This document shows positions 14,758-23,674 of a stretch of 64,000 nucleotides of DNA, piece after piece. Location: positions 4,645,501 through 4,709,500 of the forward strand of contig NZ_JBANRJ010000001.1 in the NCBI RefSeq assembly GCF_037154075.1, written 5' to 3'. The number at the start of each line of letters is the position of its first letter. Positions within the stretch are counted from its first letter, which is position 1. The DNA is from Sphingobium aromaticiconvertens (GTDB taxonomy: Bacteria > Pseudomonadota > Alphaproteobacteria > Sphingomonadales > Sphingomonadaceae). The notes beneath the pieces are model-generated. The model was not told where the DNA came from. It ran no database searches and worked only from the letters and a program-made list of their open reading frames with translations. The position numbers and the translations under genes were made by a program.

Positions 14758-15987
14758 TCAAACGATCATGACCGGGCAGGCTTCGACGCAATTGCGCATA
14801 TAGCCGCCGGGGTTCCAGTTGGCCGCCATCGGCTGGACCGCGCCGTCGCTGTTGGTGCAGCGGCTCATCAACGTCATCGGCCCTCGCACCCGGATCGGCA
14901 AAGCGCTGGCAAAACGGCGGAAACTGTAGCGCCCCTCATCCGGTCCCAGCGTCGCGTCCTGCCAACTAGCACCGCCATCGGCGGACACCTCCACGCGCTT
15001 GACGCCCTTATCGCCGCCCATGGCAATCCCCCCCACCGGCAGGCGCGGACGATAGGCCAGCCGTGCGCCCGGCTCCACATTCGTGATCCAGGACCGCGCG
15101 TTCATCGCGCTGATCGGGGTCTTGGGGAAGGTCTCCGTGCCCGGCGGCACATTAGCGCCCGGTGTTGCGGGAATCTGATAGGCCTTCGCCATCCAATAAT
15201 TCTCGTCCGGCCCATCGATCAGCGCGATATGGTTGAGCGCCTTGACCCAATAGGTCGAATACCAGCCCGGCACGATCAACCGCAACGGAAAGCCATTGAG
15301 CAGCGGCAACTGCTCACCATTCATGGCAAAGGCGACCATCACTTCGCCATCCATCGCATGCGGCAAAGCCAGCGATTTTTCGAATGCGTCGACATCGGTC
15401 AGCGGCTTGTCCAGCCCGCCAAAGCGTACCGCGCTTGCCCCCCGCTCGATACCCGCCGCCTCCAGCAGCGTTTTCAGCGCCACGCCTTCCCAAAGCGCAT
15501 TGCCCATCGCCCCATGCGCCCATTGCGCGCCCGGCACGCGCGGCTGGAAAAATCCACGGCTGTTGCCCGAACATTGATTGACCGCCGCATAGGAGATGCG
15601 CGGCAGCTTCAGCAGGTCGGGCAGTGAGAAGGATAAGGGCCGCCTGCCCCCGGTGACGGACAGACGAAATTTTGTCGCATCGACATCCGTCGGAATATCG
15701 GCCCAATGCCAGCGCACGAAGAAGCGATCATTCGGGGTGAATACATTTTTGTCGAACACGTCCATCGGTGTTTCCAGCAGGGGCGGCCGGTTGCGCTGGA
15801 CGATCATCGTCCCCTTGCCGGGAAAGTCGCCGGACAGTGGGCGCTGGTCCGGCCCGCCCTTCATCGCCAGCCGGACGAGGCCGTCCTGCGCCAATGCCGC
15901 ACTTGCCGTCGCAACGCCCAGCGCGCCGCCAACCAGCAGGCGTCGCCGCGCTATCGTCCGCGCCAGCATCGAATCGAACCGGTCCAT
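14758..15987 (-). CDS. Periplasmic molybdopterin sulfite dehydrogenase (SorA-like)
   Basis: A 409-residue oxidoreductase of the sulfite oxidase family. A Tat signal (ARRRLLVGG, about residues 13-21) directs export of the folded enzyme. The molybdenum ligand is Cys139 in AAVNQCSGNSRG, followed by the dimerisation domain. It would oxidise sulfite to sulfate and pass electrons to the adjacent cytochrome. GAGGGAG precedes the ATG at 15987. Its position 26 bases after the SQ monooxygenase gene fits detoxification of sulfite released from sulfoquinovose. SoxC-like and other sulfite oxidase relatives are alternatives, but the single-haem partner favours SorA. Confidence 0.88.
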   Translation of the reverse strand: MDRFDSMLARTIARRRLLVGGALGVATASAALAQDGLVRLAMKGGPDQRPLSGDFPGKGTMIVQRNRPPLLETPMDVFDKNVFTPNDRFFVRWHWADIPTDVDATKFRLSVTGGRRPLSFSLPDLLKLPRISYAAVNQCSGNSRGFFQPRVPGAQWAHGAMGNALWEGVALKTLLEAAGIERGASAVRFGGLDKPLTDVDAFEKSLALPHAMDGEVMVAFAMNGEQLPLLNGFPLRLIVPGWYSTYWVKALNHIALIDGPDENYWMAKAYQIPATPGANVPPGTETFPKTPISAMNARSWITNVEPGARLAYRPRLPVGGIAMGGDKGVKRVEVSADGGASWQDATLGPDEGRYSFRRFASALPIRVRGPMTLMSRCTNSDGAVQPMAANWNPGGYMRNCVEACPVMIV

Positions 15988-16013
15988 GCCCGTCTCCCTC
16001 GTTCGTTGCGGTG

Positions 16014-17108
16014 CTAAAGCGTCAGCGGCCCATGCTCGATATGCGGCAGCACATGGCGCGCAAACAGGTCCGCCTCCGCCGCATGGGGATAGCCTGACAG
16101 TATGAAGGCGTCGATCCCTTCGGCCTGATAGGCACGCAGCTTCGCCAGCACCTGATCGGGATTGCCGACGATTGCCGCGCCGCAGCCCGACCGCGCCCGG
16201 CCGATCCCGGTCCACAAATTATCCTCGACAAAGCCATCGCCGCCCGCTGCCGACCGCAGTTCCGCTTGTCGCGTCACGCCCACGCTGGCGCTGTCGAGCG
16301 ACTTCTGCCGGATCGCCTCACCGGCGTCGGCATCCAGTTTCGACAGCAGCCGGTCGGCATAGGCGCGCGCCTCCTCCTCCGTTTCCCGCACGATCACATG
16401 GGCGCGATAGCCGAATTTGAGGCTACGGCCATGCTTCGTCGCGCGGGCGGTCATGTCGGCAATCGTCTCACGCGTCTTTTCCATCGTGTCGGGCCACATC
16501 AGATACACATCGCAGCCCTGCGCCGCCGCTTCGCGCGCATCTTCCGACAGGCCGCCGAAATAGAGCGGCGGGCATTTGCCCGACACGGTGCCGATCCTTG
16601 GCGGTGCGAGATCGAGATCGTAAAACTCGCCCTTATATTTCAGATACTCGCCGGACAACATGATCTTCAATATCTGCATGACCTCCAGCGTGCGCTGGTA
16701 ACGCGGCTTGCTCTCCAGCTTCTCGCCCGGCAGGTCGGATGAGATGATGTTGACGGTCAGCCGCCCGCCCAATATGCGGTCCAGCGTGGCGATGCGGCGC
16801 GCCAGTTGCGGCGGCCAATCCTCGCCCATGCGGACGGCCCAAAGCAGGCGCATCCTTTGTACCAGCGGCGCGATCGCGCCCGCGAACATGGTCGTATCAA
16901 TGCCCAACTGGTAGCCGGACGGCAGCAGGATATTGTCGAACCCGCCCTTTTCCGCCTGCATCACGATATTGCGGCAATGCTCCCAACTGGATGCAAGCAT
17001 CGGATCGGGCTGGCCCAGAAATTCATAATCATCGTCGCACAGCGCCGAAAACCAACTTACTTCGCAGGCCCTGGCTTCGCTTGGACCCGTCATGCCAATG
17101 TCGTTCAT
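16014..17108 (-). CDS. FMNH2-dependent sulfoquinovose monooxygenase (SmoC-like)
   Basis: A 364-residue luciferase-like (TIM-barrel) flavin monooxygenase close to the alkanesulfonate monooxygenase SsuD. Features are WSALCDDDYEFLGQPD near the N-terminus, RMRLLWAVRMGEDWPP and SGYPHAAEADLFARHVLPHI at the C-terminus. In the sulfo-SMO pathway the enzyme splits the C-S bond of sulfoquinovose with O2 and FMNH2, giving sulfite and 6-oxo-glucose. The substrate is inferred from neighbours: it overlaps the aldo/keto reductase gene and shares an operon with a sulfoquinovosidase. No flavin reductase gene is in the window, so FMNH2 must come from elsewhere. The start at 17108 has AGGAGA upstream. Confidence 0.85.
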   Translation of the reverse strand: MNDIGMTGPSEARACEVSWFSALCDDDYEFLGQPDPMLASSWEHCRNIVMQAEKGGFDNILLPSGYQLGIDTTMFAGAIAPLVQRMRLLWAVRMGEDWPPQLARRIATLDRILGGRLTVNIISSDLPGEKLESKPRYQRTLEVMQILKIMLSGEYLKYKGEFYDLDLAPPRIGTVSGKCPPLYFGGLSEDAREAAAQGCDVYLMWPDTMEKTRETIADMTARATKHGRSLKFGYRAHVIVRETEEEARAYADRLLSKLDADAGEAIRQKSLDSASVGVTRQAELRSAAGGDGFVEDNLWTGIGRARSGCGAAIVGNPDQVLAKLRAYQAEGIDAFILSGYPHAAEADLFARHVLPHIEHGPLTL

Positions 17109-18013
17109 GGAAGTGGCTCTCCTTTTGCTGCGACCAATACCGCGTACCAACGCGCGCGGGTCCAGCGGACCTTGAGCGCGTCGGCAGCTTCCGCGATCCG
17201 GTCTGCCTTTTGTGATCCAACGATGGGAATACAGCGCGCCGGGTGCGCCATGATCCAGCTATAGGCCGCCGCCGTCCGCGACACGCCAAAATCCGCCGCG
17301 ACCGCGTCGAGCGCATCGGCCACCGCCTGCGCTCTCGGATCGGCTGGCGCGGCGATCCGCCCGCCACCCAGCGGCGACCACGCCATGACCGCCATGTCCA
17401 TTGCGATCGCCTGATCCAGTTCGGCATTTTCGATCGGTGCCAGTTTCAGCGGCGACAGTTCGGGCTGGGTCGATACGATCGGCAGGGTCAAATATTGCTG
17501 CAACGTCGCAATCTGGCTGACGGTGAAATTGGACACGCCAAAGCTACGAATCTTGCCTGCCTTGTGCGCGTCCTCGATCACGCGCGCAATTTCCGACGGG
17601 TGCGTCAGGATATCGGGCCGGTGTATCTGCCACAGGTCGACATGACCGGTGCCCAGCCGGGCCAGCGATGCGTCGATCGCCGCACCCAGATAAGCCGCGC
17701 TCGAGTCATAGGGCACGCCCATCGAAATGCCGCCCTTGGTCGCCAGAACGATCCGGGCTCGCAGCCCCGGTTCAGCCGCCAGAGCACGGCCCAGCAACTG
17801 CTCGGACGCTCCGAACGGTTCCCCATTATCCGGCCCATAAATGTCGGCCGTGTCGATAAAGTCGATGCCCGCGTCCAGCGCCGCATGGAGCAACCGCCCG
17901 ACCGCCCCCACATCGTCGCCGCACAACCGCCAGTTACCCCAGGCGAGCGCGGACACGGTAATACCGCTCTTGCCCAGCGGGCGGCGAGCGTCGGGAAGGG
18001 GCAGAAGTTTCAT
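17105..18013 (-). CDS. Aldo/keto reductase, likely 6-oxo-glucose reductase (SmoB-like)
   Basis: A 302-residue (beta/alpha)8 NAD(P)H reductase. The catalytic tetrad is visible as Asp54, Tyr59, Lys93 and His131 (DFIDTADIYGP, ATKGG, WQIHRPD). It resembles the YdhF branch. In the sulfo-SMO pathway such an enzyme reduces 6-oxo-glucose to glucose after desulfonation. It overlaps the monooxygenase gene by four bases (ATGA) and starts 10 bases after the LacI regulator gene. The exact substrate is inferred from context. Confidence 0.87.
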   Translation of the reverse strand: MKLLPLPDARRPLGKSGITVSALAWGNWRLCGDDVGAVGRLLHAALDAGIDFIDTADIYGPDNGEPFGASEQLLGRALAAEPGLRARIVLATKGGISMGVPYDSSAAYLGAAIDASLARLGTGHVDLWQIHRPDILTHPSEIARVIEDAHKAGKIRSFGVSNFTVSQIATLQQYLTLPIVSTQPELSPLKLAPIENAELDQAIAMDMAVMAWSPLGGGRIAAPADPRAQAVADALDAVAADFGVSRTAAAYSWIMAHPARCIPIVGSQKADRIAEAADALKVRWTRARWYAVLVAAKGEPLP

Positions 18014-18023
18014 ATCTATCCTG

Positions 18024-19040
18024 TCAGGTAATGATGTCGGGGTTGATCGTCGCGACGGACGCGCGCTCGATCAGTGCGTGGGGCAGCCGGCGGTGCGTCA
18101 ACTGAACGCCCTCCAGCAGCAATTGGGTGGCGGCGAGCGCCAGTTCGCGGGTTGGTTGATGGATCGTGGTCAGTTGCGGCCAGACCATGCGGGCCAGCGT
18201 CGTATCATCGAAGCCCGTCACCGACAGGTTTTCGGGCACGGACAGGCCCATGTCATGCGCGACCGACAATACGCCCGCGGCCATGTCGTCATTGCTGGCG
18301 AAGATCGCGGTCGGGCGACGCGGGCTGCTCAGAAAATGGTGGGCCGCCGCGACGCCGCTGTCGAAATCAAACGCGCCCGCCGCGACCAGCGCTGGCTCGA
18401 ACCCGATCCCCGCCCGGTCCAGCGCCCGGCGATAGCCGAACAGTCGCTCTTCCGACGCCATATGGTTGCTATGGCCCTTGATGAATCCGATCAGCCGGTG
18501 CCCCTTGTTGATGAGGTAGGTCGTCATGTCGTCGGCGGCCTGCGCATCATCCATGAACACGGACGATGTCATCGCATGATTGGTCCCCGGCGAAATCCGC
18601 ACGAAGGGAATGTCCATGCCGTCGAGCGCCTTCAGCACCGGCACGCAGTCGGTAACGGGGGAGGACAGGATGACGCCATCGACATGCGTTTCCGTCACCA
18701 GCCCGCGCACCTGATCACCCACGGTCGCGTCGGTCACATCGACCGGCTGGGCCAGCAGCCGCATCCCCGCCTGATGACAGCCCTCCCAACAACCCATCTG
18801 GACCTGGTTCATATAATAGGGGCTGTGATTGTCGTAGATCAGCGCGATCTGGCCGGACTTGGTGCCTGCCAATATGCGCGCGGCGATGCTGGGCCGAAAA
18901 TCCAGTTCCCGCATCGCCTTTTCCACGCGATCTTTCGTGTCCTGGCTGACATAGCGATGTCCGTTCAGCACCCGGCTGACGGTCTTTACCGATACGCCTG
19001 CGCGCGCAGATACGTCGCGGATATTGGATCGCTCGCTCAT
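18024..19040 (-). CDS. LacI-family regulator of the sulfoquinovose locus
   Basis: A 338-residue repressor with an N-terminal LacI helix-turn-helix (NIRDVSARAGVSVKTVSRVLNG) and hinge (FRPSIAARIL), then a sugar-binding periplasmic-type domain. The start at 19040 overlaps the sulfoquinovosidase stop (ATGA); the longer frame upstream is shadow sequence. A 19-bp LacI-type operator occurs at 21100-21118 and, with two changes, at 25061-25079. This suggests control of its own operon, the TonB receptor, the MFS transporter and the yeiH-glpD-glpK operon. The inducer is probably SQ, an SQ glycoside or a derived sugar (inference). Confidence 0.92.
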   Translation of the reverse strand: MSERSNIRDVSARAGVSVKTVSRVLNGHRYVSQDTKDRVEKAMRELDFRPSIAARILAGTKSGQIALIYDNHSPYYMNQVQMGCWEGCHQAGMRLLAQPVDVTDATVGDQVRGLVTETHVDGVILSSPVTDCVPVLKALDGMDIPFVRISPGTNHAMTSSVFMDDAQAADDMTTYLINKGHRLIGFIKGHSNHMASEERLFGYRRALDRAGIGFEPALVAAGAFDFDSGVAAAHHFLSSPRRPTAIFASNDDMAAGVLSVAHDMGLSVPENLSVTGFDDTTLARMVWPQLTTIHQPTRELALAATQLLLEGVQLTHRRLPHALIERASVATINPDIIT

Positions 19041-21040
19041 GCCCCTGCCCCCCCGGCAAAAGAGGCGAATAGTGGCGCGAAATCGCTCTGTGGGCGATAG
19101 AAAACCGGCGGCTGCCCATAGGACGCGTTGATGACATGCGTGCCAGGCGCATAATCCGCGCCCGACCAGAGATGACGCCACATCCCGTCGCCCGGCAGGA
19201 TGACGGAACGCGCGCTCGCCTCCGCCTCGATCACCGGCGCGACCAGCAGGTCGGCGCCGTAAAGATATTGGTCCTGCACCCCGAACAGCCGCTCCTCGAA
19301 ATAGTGGAGGAACAAGGGCCGTTGCACCGGCAAGCCGGTCGCCACCGCCTGATCGCTCACATGCCGCACATAGGGCGCAAGCGCCGCATGCACCCGCGAC
19401 ATGGCCGCGAACTGCGCCAGCAATTCAGGACTGGAATCGATCTGCATATTGTCGTCAGGCCTGTTGCCCTCATGGCTCCGCATTACCGGAGAAAAAGCGC
19501 CCAGTTCGCACCAGCGCATCATCAAATCGACGGTCCGCACATTGCCGTGCAGGCTGGTATAACCGCCCACATCGCTATGCGAGTAAGCATTGCCGACCAG
19601 CCCCGCCGACAGCGCGGCGGTGATAACCGTGTTGATGCCGTCATGCCGGGTGAAATCGACCGACTGGTCCCCTGCCCACAGCAGCGGGCAATGCGCCTGC
19701 ACGCCCGAAAAGCCCGCGCGCATGAAGAACACCGCCTCGCCCGTCTTGCCGCGAGAGACCACCGCCCGCGCATTCGCCTCCGCCCACAACACCGGCCAGC
19801 GATTATGCATCAGCATCGGGTCGCTGCCATCATGCAGCCGCAGATCGACGGGCAGATATTCGCCGAAGTCCGCCATCCAGCCTGACAGGCCGAAATCCAG
19901 CATCTCCTGCCCGATCACCCGCTCGGCGAACCAGTCCATCGCCGCGGGGTTGGTGAAGTCCACGACCCCACAATCAAACTCGCCAAAATCGACCAGATAA
20001 GGCTCGTCACCCTCCTGCCGCAGCGCCAGATAGCCCCCGGCCACAGCTTCCTGATATTGCACGCCATCATTGGCCAGATAGGGGTTCACATAGCCCAGAA
20101 ACCGCACGCTCCGCGCCGCCAGATCGGCAATGCGCGCAGGCAGGTCAGGGTAGCGCGCATCGTTCCATGACCAGTCCCAGAACAGTCGCCGCCCGAAACT
20201 GGTCTGGCGAATACCGATCCAGTCCTCGCACCACAGGCCACTGATTGCCGCCCCCGCTTCCATGATCGTCTCAAGCCGCGCGAAGCTCTTATCGCCATCC
20301 TTCAGGCCCACAATCGCCCCGCCGATCGCCCAGTCTGGCAAGGCAGGCTGACGGCCAAAACGCGTACTGAGTTGCCCAACCAGCCCAATCAGGTCCGGCG
20401 CGGTGAAAAATTCCAGCGTGACCCGCCCTTCCCAAACCTCCAGCCGGTGATGGTCGGGATCGGTAAAGTCCAGAACCGAATAAGCACTGCTATCGACATG
20501 GCAGGCATAAAGGCGCGACGACAGGAAGGTCGGCTGCGGATAATTGGTCCACCAATAATCGCCGCCCGCCATGCCCTGCTCATCCATCAGCCTGGTGAGA
20601 TCCGTACTTTTGTCGCGTCCGACCCCCGGCTCGCTGGTCCAGATCGGGAAGCGGCGGCCCGACAGGTCGAGATAGCTCATCTGCTCGCCGCCGCCCCAGA
20701 CATGCTCGTCCGGTTGCGCGACAAGCTCGATCCACAAACGGTCCCAACCGGGTTCCAGCGTTGTGATATCCAGCGCTCCGCCCGCCGCGCTTACCCGCAA
20801 CAGAGGCGCGCCCTCCGCCTGCGCGGACAACAGCAGATCGCCCGCGTCCATCCGCGCATGAATCAGTGCGACTCGATCCATTGGCGCGTCGCTAATCGCA
20901 AAATTGCCCCGCACCATGCGAATGTCGGGTTGGCCCCGCGCGATCGAAAAAGCCGGGTGATCGGACGTGCTGCGCAGGATCTCCTGTCCAGCCAGCAGGC
21001 AGGCAAAGCCATCTTCCTGAAGGACAAAAGTCAGCGTCAC
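19037..21040 (-). CDS. GH31 sulfoquinovosidase (YihQ/SmoI type)
   Basis: A 667-residue glycoside hydrolase that is alignable with E. coli YihQ over its whole length. The nucleophile is Asp391 (WMADFGEYLP) and the acid/base is Asp458 (WAGDQ). The residues that bind the sulfonate in YihQ (Arg301, Trp304, Tyr508) appear here as Arg285, Trp288 and Tyr494, at matching spacing. It therefore should cut alpha-sulfoquinovosides such as sulfoquinovosyl glycerol into SQ and glycerol. There is no signal peptide, so it acts in the cytoplasm. The GTG start at 21040 is chosen because AGGGAG lies 8 bases upstream and the N-terminus then matches YihQ; a longer frame to 21589 is a shadow of the TonB receptor gene. 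First gene of the leftward operon. Confidence 0.95.
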   Translation of the reverse strand: MTLTFVLQEDGFACLLAGQEILRSTSDHPAFSIARGQPDIRMVRGNFAISDAPMDRVALIHARMDAGDLLLSAQAEGAPLLRVSAAGGALDITTLEPGWDRLWIELVAQPDEHVWGGGEQMSYLDLSGRRFPIWTSEPGVGRDKSTDLTRLMDEQGMAGGDYWWTNYPQPTFLSSRLYACHVDSSAYSVLDFTDPDHHRLEVWEGRVTLEFFTAPDLIGLVGQLSTRFGRQPALPDWAIGGAIVGLKDGDKSFARLETIMEAGAAISGLWCEDWIGIRQTSFGRRLFWDWSWNDARYPDLPARIADLAARSVRFLGYVNPYLANDGVQYQEAVAGGYLALRQEGDEPYLVDFGEFDCGVVDFTNPAAMDWFAERVIGQEMLDFGLSGWMADFGEYLPVDLRLHDGSDPMLMHNRWPVLWAEANARAVVSRGKTGEAVFFMRAGFSGVQAHCPLLWAGDQSVDFTRHDGINTVITAALSAGLVGNAYSHSDVGGYTSLHGNVRTVDLMMRWCELGAFSPVMRSHEGNRPDDNMQIDSSPELLAQFAAMSRVHAALAPYVRHVSDQAVATGLPVQRPLFLHYFEERLFGVQDQYLYGADLLVAPVIEAEASARSVILPGDGMWRHLWSGADYAPGTHVINASYGQPPVFYRPQSDFAPLFASFAGGAGA

Positions 21041-21099
21041 GATCCGGCTCCCTATTGTGGTTCTTGTGCAGCAGGGCGCGCTGCAACCGCCCTGTCTGA

Positions 21100-21118
21100 T
21101 ATGACACCGCTTGACATA
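21100..21118. promoter_or_regulatory. LacI-type operator 1 (SQase operon / TonB receptor)
   Basis: TATGACACCGCTTGACATA is an imperfect palindrome (TATGnCA...TGnCATA) in the divergent intergenic region, 60 bases from the SQase start and 91 from the receptor start. It includes TTGACA, a perfect -35 hexamer for rightward transcription, so binding would block the receptor promoter. The same site recurs at 25061 with 17 of 19 bases identical. Confidence 0.8.
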
Positions 21119-21208
21119 AATACCAGTCTCAATCAAGAGAACAACCAACCAACAGGACAACCTGCGGACATCAGGGCCTTTGGGTCGCATGGGTTTTAGG
21201 AGGGGAGA

Positions 21209-23524
21209 ATGACGATTTCGGCACAGTCCACAGGCCAAAAGGCGCGCAACGCGCTCGGCCTCTCGGTTTCCATCCTTGCGCTGGCGGTGCTCTCGCCCGC
21301 TTACGCCCAGGTGCAGGATATTGTCGTGACTGCTCAAAAGGTTGAGCAGAATCTTCAGGACGTCCCCATCGCCATCAGTGCAGTCACCGGCGAAGCCTTC
21401 AATCGCGCAGGCGCAAAAAGCCTGGAAGACATCACTGCGATCGTCCCCTCCGTCACTTTCCGCAAGGGCACGACCAGCGCCAACAGCGCGATCGTGATGC
21501 GCGGCGTCGGCACCATCAGTTTCTCGGTCGCCGCCGAACCCAGTGTGTCCACCGTTGTCGACGGCATCGTGCTGAGCCGTTCGGGCCAATCCTTCCTCGA
21601 CCTCGTCGATTTCGACCGACTTGAGGTTCTGCGCGGCCCGCAGGGAACGCTGTTCGGCAAAAATGCGTCGGCAGGCCTGGTCAACATCGTGTCAAAGGGC
21701 GGCACCAAGGATTTCGAAGCAGAAGCCAATATTTCCGGCACGACCGACGAGGAATATCGTGGCCGCCTGACCTTGTCCGGCCCGCTTGGTGAAAACCTCA
21801 CCGGCCGCGTCACCGGCTTTTACGGCAATTATGCGGGCAACCTCACCAACATCTATGGTGGCCGCAAGAAGGATGTGAACGGCTACGAACATTATGGCGC
21901 GCGCGGCCTGATCGACTATGATGGAGAAGGCGGCCGCCTTCGCCTGATCGCCGACTATTTCAAGGCTGACGACAATTGCTGCGCCGAAGTGACGGGCGTG
22001 TCGCGGGGGCCGGTTATCGACGCGGAACTGGGCATCATACCGCAGGGCGAAGATACCCGCACCGTCAACCAGAACCTCGTCACCCGCTCGCTCGATCGGC
22101 AATATAGCTTTACACTCAACGCCGACATCGACACGTTCGCCGATCACACGGTCAGCATCATCACCGGCTATCGCAACTGGAAGAACACAGAAATCCGCGA
22201 CGGCGACTTCCTGCCCCGCGCGATCGTCGGCACACCGGAACTGCACGACAATGGCACGGTGGAGACCGATCAGCTTTCCGCCGAAGTCCGCCTGGCTTCG
22301 CCCCAGAATCAGGCGCTGACCTATCAGGTCGGCGGTTTCCTCTGGTATTCGAAGAACAGCCAGGATTTCACCCGCCGTGACGTGACCTGCACGACGTCCA
22401 CCTCGCCGGTCGATCCGGTAACGGGCGCGCAGCCGTGCAACCTTGCCGATCCGGTCAACACGCTTTTCCCCACCGCTACCTCGCGCAGCGACGTATCGTT
22501 CCGCAACTGGGCGCTGTTCGGCCAAAGCACCTATGAATTCACACCCGCGCTGCGTTTCACACTGGGCGGTCGCTATACGCATGACAGCGTATCCTACACC
22601 CATTTCCGCGCGCCCTCGGTGAACGCCACGACGGGCCTGCCCGCCGCTGGCGCAGGCCTTTCGGGCGTCGGCGCGGGCGGCACCATCGCCACCGGCGGCA
22701 ACGGCACCAACCTGTCGCGGGGCAACACCAGCGCCAATAATTTCTCCGGCAAGGCGGTGCTGCAATATGATGTGGCGCGGGACGTCATGCTCTATGCCAG
22801 CTATACGCGCGGCTATAAGGGACCGGCGTTCAACGTCTTCTTCAACCACACCGCGCCGACCAACTCGACGCCGATCGACCCGGAAACCTCCAACAGCTAC
22901 GAAATCGGCTTCAAGAGCCAGTTCTTCGACCGCAAGCTACAGGTGAACGCCTCCGCCTTTCTGGTCGACTATGACGGGTTTCAGGCGAACAATTTCGTCC
23001 TGCTGAACGGCGCGGTCGTCACCAACCTCACCAACGCAGGCACTGTGCGGTCCAAGGGGTTCGAGGTCGACGCCACCTTCGCACCGACCCAAGGTCTGAC
23101 CTTCCGCGCCAACGCCGCCTATGCCGATGCGCGGGTCCGCAAGTTCAATCCCAACCCGCTCACCAATGCGCCCGACGCCCGCGACGGCACCCGCCTGCCG
23201 CTGGCACCCAAATTCAGCTACACCGTCGGCGCGGACTATGACGCTGATCTCGGCCCGCTGAAGATGTATCTGTCGAGCGATTGGCGCCACGTCAGCAGCC
23301 AGTTTTCGGATCTGGGCGAAAGCGGCCCGATCGATCCCTACGGCCTGTGGAATGCCAGCGTCGGCTTCTCCGACGCGGAAGACCGCTATCGCCTGACCTT
23401 CATGGTCAGGAACATATTGGACGACAGCTATGTGCTGCTCAACACCACGGCGGGCCAGCGTCTGATGATCCCCCGCGATGCCGATCGCTATGCGGGCCTG
23501 AATTTGCGAGTGCGGTTCAACTGA
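21209..23524 (+). CDS. TonB-dependent receptor, likely for SQ glycosides
   Basis: A 771-residue outer-membrane receptor with a signal peptide (about 1-33, ending SPAYA), a TonB-box-like stretch (QDIVVTAQK), a plug domain (about 45-150; LRGPQGTLFGKNASAGLVNIVSK) and a 22-strand-type barrel ending LNLRVRFN. AGGAGGGGAG precedes the ATG. It is divergent from the sulfoquinovosidase operon and shares its LacI operator, so the cargo is probably sulfoquinovose or its glycosides (inference). A strong terminator follows at 23571. Confidence 0.92.
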   Translation: MTISAQSTGQKARNALGLSVSILALAVLSPAYAQVQDIVVTAQKVEQNLQDVPIAISAVTGEAFNRAGAKSLEDITAIVPSVTFRKGTTSANSAIVMRGVGTISFSVAAEPSVSTVVDGIVLSRSGQSFLDLVDFDRLEVLRGPQGTLFGKNASAGLVNIVSKGGTKDFEAEANISGTTDEEYRGRLTLSGPLGENLTGRVTGFYGNYAGNLTNIYGGRKKDVNGYEHYGARGLIDYDGEGGRLRLIADYFKADDNCCAEVTGVSRGPVIDAELGIIPQGEDTRTVNQNLVTRSLDRQYSFTLNADIDTFADHTVSIITGYRNWKNTEIRDGDFLPRAIVGTPELHDNGTVETDQLSAEVRLASPQNQALTYQVGGFLWYSKNSQDFTRRDVTCTTSTSPVDPVTGAQPCNLADPVNTLFPTATSRSDVSFRNWALFGQSTYEFTPALRFTLGGRYTHDSVSYTHFRAPSVNATTGLPAAGAGLSGVGAGGTIATGGNGTNLSRGNTSANNFSGKAVLQYDVARDVMLYASYTRGYKGPAFNVFFNHTAPTNSTPIDPETSNSYEIGFKSQFFDRKLQVNASAFLVDYDGFQANNFVLLNGAVVTNLTNAGTVRSKGFEVDATFAPTQGLTFRANAAYADARVRKFNPNPLTNAPDARDGTRLPLAPKFSYTVGADYDADLGPLKMYLSSDWRHVSSQFSDLGESGPIDPYGLWNASVGFSDAEDRYRLTFMVRNILDDSYVLLNTTAGQRLMIPRDADRYAGLNLRVRFN

Positions 23525-23570
23525 GCAGCGGGGCGACTGCACGTGCCCCGCTCCTTCATCGCCTCACAAA

Positions 23571-23605
23571 AAACCCCCGGCGTGCCCTGCGCCGGGGGTT
23601 TCCTT
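23571..23605. terminator. Intrinsic terminator after TonB receptor gene
   Basis: Arms AAACCCCCGGCG (23571-23582) and CGCCGGGGGTTT (23590-23601) flank a 7-base loop and are followed by CCTTTT. The A run on the left lets it serve both converging genes. Confidence 0.9.
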
Positions 23606-23643
23606 TTGGCCTGGATTTTTTGGCTTGCCGCGATTTCTTAACC

Positions 23644-23663
23644 GTCAGATGAAGTCATCTGAC
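23644..23663 (-). terminator. Hairpin after MFS transporter gene
   Basis: GTCAGATGA and TCATCTGAC are perfect 9-base arms with a 2-base loop, 12 bases past the MFS stop codon. There is no T run, so this is at most a weak terminator; the hairpin at 23571 may finish the job. Confidence 0.4.
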
Positions 23664-23674
23664 TGGAAATCACT

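Noticed and set aside
16014..17108. Calling the flavin monooxygenase a general alkanesulfonate monooxygenase (ssuD)
   Set aside because: No ssuABC or ssuE genes are near; the gene is translation-coupled to a sugar-type aldo/keto reductase in a sulfoquinovosidase operon.
18024..21040. Reading the GH31/LacI pair as a maltose or glucoside locus
   Set aside because: The GH31 protein keeps the sulfonate-binding triad of YihQ and is followed by desulfonation and sulfite-oxidation genes, which fits sulfoquinovose and not neutral glucosides.
21692..22849. 385-residue minus-strand frame opposite the TonB receptor
   Set aside because: Antisense shadow; the receptor on the plus strand has clear plug and barrel motifs.
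23644..23663. Strong terminator for the MFS gene
   Set aside because: The 9-bp hairpin has no T run on the minus strand; kept only as a weak candidate, with the hairpin at 23571 as the likely real terminator.
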